Source: Methanoculleus sp. (lineage in GTDB: Archaea > Halobacteriota > Methanomicrobia > Methanomicrobiales > Methanoculleaceae). From it: 6,051 bases of DNA. Of the stretch, positions 1-4,665 are shown piece by piece. Position numbers and translations under genes: made by a program. Below the pieces are notes generated by a model, which saw only the letters and a list, made by a program, of their open reading frames with translations, was not told the origin of the DNA and did not search any database. The stretch lies in NCBI GenBank assembly GCA_028698765.1, contig JAQVVW010000103.1, forward strand, positions 1 to 6,051. Reading direction: 5' to 3'. Every line of letters begins with the position of its first letter. Position 1 is the first letter of the stretch.

Positions 1-9
1 GGTGTTCAT
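1..9 (-). CDS. Start of a downstream gene, cut by the window edge
   Basis: An ATG reading Met-Asn-Thr begins at position 9 on the minus strand and runs off the left edge. It is preceded by a clear Shine-Dalgarno-like GGGGAGAT (positions 13-20), three bases from the ATG. This is the best ribosome-binding site on the minus strand in the left block. The gap to the stop of the reductase gene is 65 bases with no T-tract, so this may be the third gene of the same transcription unit. Nothing can be said about the product from three codons. The alternative ATG at 14 hits a stop after two codons and is not the start. Confidence 0.4.
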
Positions 10-12
10 GGC

Positions 13-20
13 ATCTCCCC
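13..20 (-). promoter_or_regulatory. Shine-Dalgarno for the left-edge gene
   Basis: GGGGAGAT on the minus strand matches the archaeal anti-SD complement (GGAGGTGAT) well and sits three bases upstream of the ATG at position 9. It is the main reason for calling the edge gene. Confidence 0.4.
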
Positions 21-74
21 GGACCCGGTGCGGATAGAGGTATCCCCGGTGAGGTGTCACACTCGTTGCCTTCA

Positions 75-1289
75 TCAGACAGCGGAATGCAGGTTGTCGT
101 CCCGCTGGAACCCCCGGAATGACCGGTGTCCCTGGATCGCATCGATGACCCGGCCGTTCGTCGCCCGCATCATGGCTTCGAGAGGCAGATGTATCCGGGC
201 ATCCAGGCAGTTGTAGAGAAAGTCCCGCAACGTCTTCTCCGCCCGCAGTTCGGGGATGAGGCGGCGGTCGAGGAGGGTGGTGTAGGTCTCACCGAGCGGC
301 GCACCGGACGCGAGGTGACGGTCGACGGCGTGGGCGGCGAGTTCTGCTGTGCGGTGGGCGTAGAAGATCCCTTCGCCGAGGATGGGGCTTGCAAACCCGC
401 CTGCATCGCCGACGAGGAGCGTCCCCTCGTGAACCGGGGAGGGGATGTAATTGCCGAACGGCAGGGGGTATGCCGCCGGTTTCCGGTCGGCGAACGCTGC
501 AAGACCGATGGTGCCCAGGAACTCCCGGTATCGCTCGGGCAGGGTCTTCTGGTTCTTCTGCAGCAGCCCCCCGAGCCCGACGATGATCGCTTGCCGGTTC
601 GGGAAGACCCACCCGTAGCCCCACCGGCAGGCGTCAAGGAAGAGGTGCGGTGTCGTGAGTTCGGCATCCAATCGGATCGCCCCGTCCCCGTTCCTGAGCG
701 CCTGAGCCTCCTTGCGGGGGATTGCAAGTTCCATGGCCCAGCCGAGGTTCTCGCGCCACCGGTCATGCTCTATGACGCTCTCCGGGAGGGAGCGGCGGAC
801 TCCGCTGTGAATCCCGTCGGCCCCGATGATGACCCGGCCGGTGTACCGGCTCCCATTCGAGGCCGTGACGGTCCGGCCGGCATGGTCGACCGCGGTGGCT
901 TCCACTCCCTCGTGGACCTCCGCCCCGGCATCCGCCGCCTTCCGGGCAAGGCAGGCATCGTAACGCTCCCGGTGGGTGAAGTAGAACGGTTCGGCGAGGT
1001 CCCCGGCGAGGACGCGGCTGCTCCCGACATAGAGTGCGTAGTCGGTCCCGGCGGAGTCAAGCAGTCCTTCCTCTTTGAGGGTGGGGATGGGCAGGTCAAA
1101 GACCCGGTCGAGGAACCGGATGGACTTCTGGCTGAGGCAGCCGGCGCAGACCTTGTTCCGGGGATACCTCTCCCTCTCCAGGAGTGCCACCCGGTATCCG
1201 GACTTCGCGAGGAGGTAGGCGGCGGTGCTCCCGGCGGGCCCGCCCCCGACAACGACGGCGTCATAAGCCGGTAAATGATCCGTGTCCAT
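75..1289 (-). CDS. Geranylgeranyl reductase family flavoprotein
   Basis: FAD-dependent oxidoreductase of the geranylgeranyl reductase family, which saturates prenyl chains of archaeal ether lipids (digeranylgeranylglycerophospholipids to archaeol) at the membrane surface. With the GTG at 1337 counted as residue 1, the landmarks are: FAD-binding GGGPAG at 31-36 with Glu54 ending strand 2; family motif KVCAGCLS at 62-69; GADG at 172-175; substrate-pocket motif YGWVFP at 241-246; second FAD motif VGDAGG at 309-314; then PILGEG at 318-323. I prefer the ATG at 1289 (404 aa) because the 16 codons before it include AGG, AAA, AGA, ATA and AGG, unlike the GC-rich codon use of the body. The GTG at 1337 would overlap the ablB stop by four bases (GTGA), and neither start has a good SD. 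It lies directly downstream of ablB. The family is secure; the exact substrate (lipid, quinone or another prenyl) is not, because archaea carry several paralogues. Confidence 0.9.
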   Translation of the reverse strand: MDTDHLPAYDAVVVGGGPAGSTAAYLLAKSGYRVALLERERYPRNKVCAGCLSQKSIRFLDRVFDLPIPTLKEEGLLDSAGTDYALYVGSSRVLAGDLAEPFYFTHRERYDACLARKAADAGAEVHEGVEATAVDHAGRTVTASNGSRYTGRVIIGADGIHSGVRRSLPESVIEHDRWRENLGWAMELAIPRKEAQALRNGDGAIRLDAELTTPHLFLDACRWGYGWVFPNRQAIIVGLGGLLQKNQKTLPERYREFLGTIGLAAFADRKPAAYPLPFGNYIPSPVHEGTLLVGDAGGFASPILGEGIFYAHRTAELAAHAVDRHLASGAPLGETYTTLLDRRLIPELRAEKTLRDFLYNCLDARIHLPLEAMMRATNGRVIDAIQGHRSFRGFQRDDNLHSAV

Positions 1290-1308
1290 ACTCGAGTGAG
1301 AGTATGGA
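1285..1308 (-). promoter_or_regulatory. Hairpin over the preferred reductase start
   Basis: A perfect 9-bp inverted repeat (TCCATACTC and GAGTATGGA) flanks a 6-base spacer, and its 3' arm in the mRNA contains the ATG at 1289. Folding in RNA would bury that start codon, which could couple its translation to ribosomes finishing ablB 44 bases upstream. The structure is seen; the function is inferred. Confidence 0.35.
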
Positions 1309-1333
1309 TCCGGGGCTTCCCTTATTCTTTTCC

Positions 1334-2170
1334 TCACGGGGTCGCTTTAGTTCTGTCGTCGAGCGGTCTGGACCAGACGCTCATATCCTCAAGGGAGCCG
1401 CATATGTTGACGCAGCCGGGAACCGTCCCCGCGTGGGTGTAGCCCGCCCGGGCAAAGACGATGTTTGCCGGGTATGAACGGGCCCGGGCTATGGCGAATG
1501 CGGTCTTTATCCCGATTAAACGCATCTTCATCTCCATCTGCCGCAGGAGACGGCCCGAAAACCCACGGCCCCGGTACTCGGGCAACGTCGCAAACCCGGT
1601 CATCTCCGCAAATTGCCCCTCCGGGTCGACGGCGGCAGAGGCGATCGCGGCGATCTTCTCGCCGTCGCGGATGCAGAAGCAGTGCAGGTTGTGATGCATC
1701 TCCCGTACGAGGTAGGCCGGGTCCTGGACGGGGACCGGGTAGGTCGCGAACACCTCCCGGTAGATGGCCGCGAGCGCCGGGGCATCCGCCGGCGCGGCAG
1801 GGGTGCAGGCGATGCCGGGTTCGAGTGCCGGGCTCCCGGTGCTCCTCCGGCCCTTCTCTTCTGCAACCGCAAGGACGTCATCGATCCCGTCCTGCCAGCC
1901 GCTCTGGAGGGGGTCACGATAGGCTGCCATGTAGCAGCCGTCCACCTCTCCCCGGTAGAGCCCGGGTATCCGTGCCCGGGGGAGGTAACCGGACGATACG
2001 AAGTGGCCGCATGCCGGGGCAGGGATCCGTGCGAATACCCGTGAGTATCCCCGGCCTCGTGCAAGCGCGAGGAGCCGGCCGGCGATCCCGGGGAGATCTG
2101 CTGAATCGAGGCGGAAGAGGTAGGCCCGGTCGTTGAACGGGCCGTGGTGGACCAGGCTCCCTCCGAGCAT
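1334..2170 (-). CDS. ablB: Beta-lysine N-acetyltransferase (AblB-like)
   Basis: Cytosolic GNAT enzyme predicted to acetylate beta-lysine with acetyl-CoA to give the compatible solute N-epsilon-acetyl-beta-lysine, the second step after lysine 2,3-aminomutase (AblA) in methanogens. From the ATG at 2170 the protein is 278 aa, the usual AblB size. The family N-terminal block GSLVHHGPFNDRAYLF begins at residue 4. The GNAT domain spans about 122-250 with acetyl-CoA loop RGRGFSG at 200-206, and the C-terminal signature CGSLEDMSVW is at 257-266. An upstream in-frame ATG at 2332 is rejected because it lies upstream of the likely TATA box. No SD precedes 2170, and family-like residues (Asp-Thr-Thr) continue a few codons upstream, so the true N-terminus is uncertain (see findings). 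It is first in a probable operon with the reductase gene. No ablA is visible next to it. Confidence 0.85.
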   Translation of the reverse strand: MLGGSLVHHGPFNDRAYLFRLDSADLPGIAGRLLALARGRGYSRVFARIPAPACGHFVSSGYLPRARIPGLYRGEVDGCYMAAYRDPLQSGWQDGIDDVLAVAEEKGRRSTGSPALEPGIACTPAAPADAPALAAIYREVFATYPVPVQDPAYLVREMHHNLHCFCIRDGEKIAAIASAAVDPEGQFAEMTGFATLPEYRGRGFSGRLLRQMEMKMRLIGIKTAFAIARARSYPANIVFARAGYTHAGTVPGCVNICGSLEDMSVWSRPLDDRTKATP

Positions 2171-2220
2171 CGCGGTGGTGTCGGCATAGGCGCCCTGATA
2201 TGGGCGAGATCCTGTCTGCC

Positions 2221-2252
2221 CCCGGCGTTCTAGAGGAATGTTCTTTGCCGGG
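2221..2252 (-). promoter_or_regulatory. Inverted repeat in the ablB leader
   Basis: CCCGGC and GCCGGG form a 6-bp GC-rich stem around a 20-base loop within the predicted untranslated leader of ablB (TATA near 2291, start at 2170). It is not recognisable as any known riboswitch and may be chance in GC-rich DNA. Confidence 0.2.
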
Positions 2253-2290
2253 TGCCGGGTTGTGGTCTTCGGGGCACCGGTGCGTGATCG

Positions 2291-2301
2291 ATATACCTTT
2301 T
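2291..2301 (-). promoter_or_regulatory. TATA/BRE promoter for ablB
   Basis: On the minus strand AAAAGGTATAT resembles an archaeal BRE (A-rich) followed by a TATA box. Transcription would start roughly 25 bases downstream, near 2266-2270. That leaves a leader of about 95 bases to the ATG at 2170 and excludes the ATG at 2332 as the start. Confidence 0.45.
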
Positions 2302-2326
2302 GATTTTTCTGATCCTGTAAATAGCC

Positions 2327-2337
2327 AAACATTGTTT
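2327..2337. promoter_or_regulatory. Small dyad in the divergent promoter region
   Basis: AAACATTGTTT is a perfect 5-bp inverted repeat around one central base. It lies between the two divergent TATA-like elements, about 26 bp upstream of the ablB TATA/BRE. It could be an operator for a small helix-turn-helix regulator. Confidence 0.25.
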
Positions 2338-2348
2338 CCAGGGATTAC

Positions 2349-2364
2349 TATTGTCTTCACAATA
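2349..2364. promoter_or_regulatory. Operator-like dyad TATTGT-N4-ACAATA
   Basis: A perfect 6-bp inverted repeat with a 4-base spacer, centred about 26 bp upstream of the TATA-like element of the radical SAM gene. Its half-site ATTGT recurs in the dyad at 2327-2337. Position and symmetry fit a regulator site serving one or both divergent genes; there is no direct evidence of binding. Confidence 0.35.
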
Positions 2365-2378
2365 CATAATGGGTTCCC

Positions 2379-2386
2379 TATATTTT
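2379..2386 (+). promoter_or_regulatory. TATA box for the radical SAM gene
   Basis: TATATTTT stands out in an AT-rich stretch of an otherwise GC-rich region. Transcription would start near 2405-2410, giving a leader of about 65 bases before the ATG at 2472. A weaker alternative, TAGTATAG, lies just downstream. Confidence 0.4.
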
Positions 2387-2471
2387 CCGGCCTGTAGTAT
2401 AGGCTCCCCCCGGACACTTTCACCCCGCGCCCGGCATCGGTTCTTCCCCTCCACGGGCCGATGCTTCCGGT

Positions 2472-3674
2472 ATGTCGACGCAAGAGCAGAAACTCGCCTA
2501 CCTCACCGCCGCCGGGCGGTTCGACATCTGCAGCCCGGGCGAGTGCCTTCAACTCCTCCCGGTCGCGGTCGAGACCCGAAGGATCTCTCAAGCGTCGGAG
2601 ATCCTGCCTGTCCCGCTCGATACCCTTCGTGCATCTCAGGAAGCCCTCGGCGGTCTCGAGGACCCGGACGGGCGAACCGTTGTCGCTCCCTACATCTCCT
2701 ACAACCGCCGGACGGGCGGGTGCGGGCGGATGCTCAAGATGCTCCTCAACGGCACCTGCTCCTACGACTGCGCCTACTGCCCCGTCCGTACCCGGCGGGA
2801 GCCGGTGAGTTTCTCCCCGGAAGAGTTCGCCGATACCTTCCTCCGTCTCTGGCGGGACGGGCTCGTCGAGGGGCTCTTCCTGAGTTCCGGCATCCCCCGG
2901 GATGTCGACTGCGTGATGCACGATATCGTGGAGACGGGAGAGATCCTGCGCCGCCGGGGTTACGACGGCTACCTTCACCTGAAGATCCTTCCCGGCGCAA
3001 CCCGGGCGGATATCCACGACGCTGCCCGCGTGGCCGACCGGATCAGCATCAACCTGGAGACGACGTCGCCCGACCGCCTCGGGGGCATCGCCGGGGTGAA
3101 GGACTACCGGCAGGACATCCTGAAGCGCCAGTCATGGGTGGCGGAGGAGAAGCCCGGCGGCCACACCACGCAGTTCGTCGTCGGGGCTGCGGACGAGACC
3201 GACGCGGAGATCCTCTCCTGCCTCGCCGACCAGTACCGGCGGGTCCGGCCTTCGCGGGTCTACTTCTCGGCGTTCCACGCCCTTCCGGGGACTCCTCTCG
3301 CACCGCACCCCGACACCCCGGCGTGGCGGGCGCGGCGGTGGTATCAAGCCGACTACCTGCTCCGCGACTACGGTGTCACGGCCGACGAGCTCCGGGCCGC
3401 TCTCGACGAGGATGGGTTTTTCGGAGATCGCGACCCGAAAGCGGTTCTCGCCGCCGGGAGCGCGCCGGTGAACGTCAACCTCGCCCCACGCCGCGACCTC
3501 CTCCGCGTCCCCGGGATCGGGCCGAAGGCCGCGGACCGGATCCTCAGCCTGCGGAGGGTGCGGCCGTTCTCCGGCCCGGCCGATCTAGCGCGTGCCGGCA
3601 TCCGGGGGAAGGCCGCCGGGCGCCATCTCATATTCAACGACCGGGAGACCGTCCAGACGAAACTCTTCTCGTAA
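2472..3674 (+). CDS. Radical SAM protein with C-terminal HhH (COG4277 type, putative DNA repair/modification)
   Basis: A 400-aa radical SAM enzyme. The [4Fe-4S]-binding motif CSYDCAYC gives Cys96, Cys100 and Cys103, followed by Pro-Val-Arg. It is preceded by a family-typical Gly-Cys-Gly-Arg and Leu-Lys-Met-Leu-Leu segment (83-92). The radical SAM barrel runs to about residue 290. The C-terminus holds a DNA-binding-type helix-hairpin-helix, LLRVPGIGPKAADRI (about 343-357). This arrangement matches the family named putative DNA modification/repair radical SAM protein (TIGR03916, COG4277), which in many bacteria sits beside a uracil-DNA-glycosylase-like gene; no such partner is visible here. The reaction is unknown. 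Cys20, Cys25 and Cys84 are further cysteines. The ATG at 2472 has no clear SD; an out-of-frame ATG at 2461 is ignored. It is divergent from ablB and convergent with the PRC-barrel gene, with 29 bases between stops. Confidence 0.9.
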   Translation: MSTQEQKLAYLTAAGRFDICSPGECLQLLPVAVETRRISQASEILPVPLDTLRASQEALGGLEDPDGRTVVAPYISYNRRTGGCGRMLKMLLNGTCSYDCAYCPVRTRREPVSFSPEEFADTFLRLWRDGLVEGLFLSSGIPRDVDCVMHDIVETGEILRRRGYDGYLHLKILPGATRADIHDAARVADRISINLETTSPDRLGGIAGVKDYRQDILKRQSWVAEEKPGGHTTQFVVGAADETDAEILSCLADQYRRVRPSRVYFSAFHALPGTPLAPHPDTPAWRARRWYQADYLLRDYGVTADELRAALDEDGFFGDRDPKAVLAAGSAPVNVNLAPRRDLLRVPGIGPKAADRILSLRRVRPFSGPADLARAGIRGKAAGRHLIFNDRETVQTKLFS

Positions 3675-3689
3675 CTGCCGGCCTTCTTC

Positions 3690-3697
3690 AAAAAAAA
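3690..3697 (-). terminator. Oligo-T terminator of the PRC-barrel genes
   Basis: A run of eight T on the minus strand lies six bases beyond the stop of the downstream PRC-barrel gene. Oligo-T tracts alone are typical archaeal intrinsic terminators. The converging radical SAM gene has no matching T-run on its own strand. Confidence 0.6.
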
Positions 3698-3703
3698 GTA
3701 GGG

Positions 3704-4513
3704 TTACCTGACTTTCCCGAACTCCGTGCTCACGTCTGTGGCCGACTGGTAAGTCCGGTCGGAGAAGTCCTCGAGCGCTGCGATAACGTCCCCGGGTGCA
3801 GCATTCTTTTGGGCATGGGTTATGAGGTCCTGTCTCCCCACCGGGTAGTCTATGCCCTTGAGGTAGACCTGCAGGTCGGCGGCCGAGAGGTGTCCGGGAG
3901 CGCTTACTGTCGTCGTCCGGGCCTCCATCGCGGTCGCCGACTCCCTTTTGACCTCCTCGGCGACGGTCTCCCGGGGCGCCGTCTCAGTGACCGGCGCCGT
4001 CGTCCTGACCCCTTCCACCTCCTCGGCCGTTATCGGCATCCCTGTGCGGGCGGGCGTCTCCCTGACCTCCACCCGCTCGGTCGTGACCACCTCACGGGGC
4101 GGCGGCTCCGTCCGGGTCACGGCCCGGGCCTCCTCCTGGCTCGGGGGGCCCATGGGACGTCTCGACTCGATCAGGCTCCAGTTCGATTCCCTCGGCCAAT
4201 CCCCCTCTGAGAACCCGGAGTCGCTGTCGAGGCGGTGCTTGCTGATGTTCGCCACGAAGACGTCGTCCCCGGGCCGGTAGACCATAGCCTCGATGGGGAC
4301 CGCGAAATGTTTTGCTCCAAGACCGAGCATGCCACCGGTCTTGAGCACCGCGTACGCCACCCTTCCCGTGGGCAGGCCGACCCGCAGGCTCGAGATCTCG
4401 CCGAGATCGTACCCCTCCGGGTTCTTCACCCGTTTCCCCACGATATCTTCGGACGAGAAGAACTCCTGCCCCTCCGTTCTCCGTATCTGCTGCTCCAGAA
4501 TCGTTTCAGCCAT
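3704..4513 (-). CDS. PRC-barrel protein with one DUF2795-like module
   Basis: Function unknown. Counting from the ATG at 4525 (273 aa), residues about 22-118 form a PRC-barrel: DIVGKRVKNPEGYDLGEI, then VAYAVL and the hallmark GMLGLGAKHFAVPIEA (65-80). Residues about 119-210 are a charged Thr/Pro/Glu-rich linker, probably disordered. Residues 213-273 are a DUF2795-like helical module (LSAADLQVYLKGIDYPVGRQ to STEFGKVR). I prefer the ATG at 4513 (269 aa), which has GGTGGT four bases upstream; the ATG at 4525 has no well-spaced SD. There is no signal peptide or membrane segment, so it is probably cytosolic. It is a paralogue of the next gene upstream and has its own TATA-like element. PRC-barrels often mediate protein contacts (RimM, reaction-centre H subunit, archaeal Cdp division proteins); a division or stress role is speculation. 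Confidence 0.8.
   Translation of the reverse strand: MAETILEQQIRRTEGQEFFSSEDIVGKRVKNPEGYDLGEISSLRVGLPTGRVAYAVLKTGGMLGLGAKHFAVPIEAMVYRPGDDVFVANISKHRLDSDSGFSEGDWPRESNWSLIESRRPMGPPSQEEARAVTRTEPPPREVVTTERVEVRETPARTGMPITAEEVEGVRTTAPVTETAPRETVAEEVKRESATAMEARTTTVSAPGHLSAADLQVYLKGIDYPVGRQDLITHAQKNAAPGDVIAALEDFSDRTYQSATDVSTEFGKVR
3719..3889 (-). repeat. DUF2795-module DNA repeat, copy C
   Basis: A 171-bp unit coding for most of the C-terminal module of the downstream PRC-barrel protein. Over 58 residues its protein matches copy A at 47 positions and copy B at 49 (hand count). At the DNA level it differs from both in three places within the first 49 bases (plus-strand orientation). It is the most diverged copy. 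Confidence 0.8.
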
Positions 4514-4580
4514 TGCAACCACCATCTCACTGTTCGAAGGCGACCTTCACCTTCGCGCGAGCGGGCGATGCGTGCTGCGA

Positions 4581-4590
4581 CTATTTAACT
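4581..4590 (-). promoter_or_regulatory. TATA-like element of the downstream PRC-barrel gene
   Basis: AGTTAAATAG on the minus strand is the only AT-rich patch in this intergenic region. Transcription would start near 4558, leaving a leader of about 33-45 bases. The gene can therefore be transcribed separately from its upstream paralogue. Confidence 0.45.
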
Positions 4591-4608
4591 GTTCCCTGGC
4601 TACGGTAC

Positions 4609-4665
4609 CGGGGAGGTTGGGAAGGGTGTTCCCCGGCTGCCGCCCGTTGCGGCGCGTCCTCCCCG
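4609..4665 (-). terminator. GC-rich inverted repeat after the upstream PRC-barrel gene
   Basis: CGGGGAGG and CCTCCCCG are perfect 8-bp complements separated by 41 bases. A smaller stem (GCCGC/GCGGC, 4638-4652) sits inside the loop. It begins right after the stop codon and may slow transcription or stabilise the 3' end, but it lacks a T-tract, so termination is doubtful. Confidence 0.25.

Larger units (their letters stand above)
4526..4665. other. Intergenic region between the two PRC-barrel genes
   Basis: A 140-base gap holding the promoter of the downstream gene and a GC-rich inverted repeat just after the upstream gene's stop. It also carries a short GAAGG-TCG-CCTTC dyad in the leader near 4533-4545. 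No open frame in it looks coding. Confidence 0.5.

Noticed and set aside
126..1274. Long plus-strand open frame of 382 codons opposite the reductase gene
   Set aside because: It is antisense to a gene with clear FAD and family motifs, has biased composition and no recognisable domain; such frames are common in high-GC DNA.
2171..2332. N-terminal extension of ablB to the ATG at 2332
   Set aside because: The extra 54 residues look non-coding, exceed the family length, and begin upstream of the likely TATA box.
2200..2397. Small plus-strand ORF of 65 codons in the divergent intergenic region
   Set aside because: It spans the AT-rich promoter elements and has no SD or family resemblance.
1914..3017. 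Minus-strand open frame of 367 codons opposite the radical SAM gene
   Set aside because: It mirrors the codon positions of the radical SAM gene and crosses the divergent promoter region; no domain is seen.
2351..4210. Plus-strand open frame of 619 codons covering the radical SAM gene
   Set aside because: The translation is Arg/Pro/Gly-rich without motifs, starts in the promoter region, and overlaps the real gene in another frame and the PRC-barrel gene in antisense.
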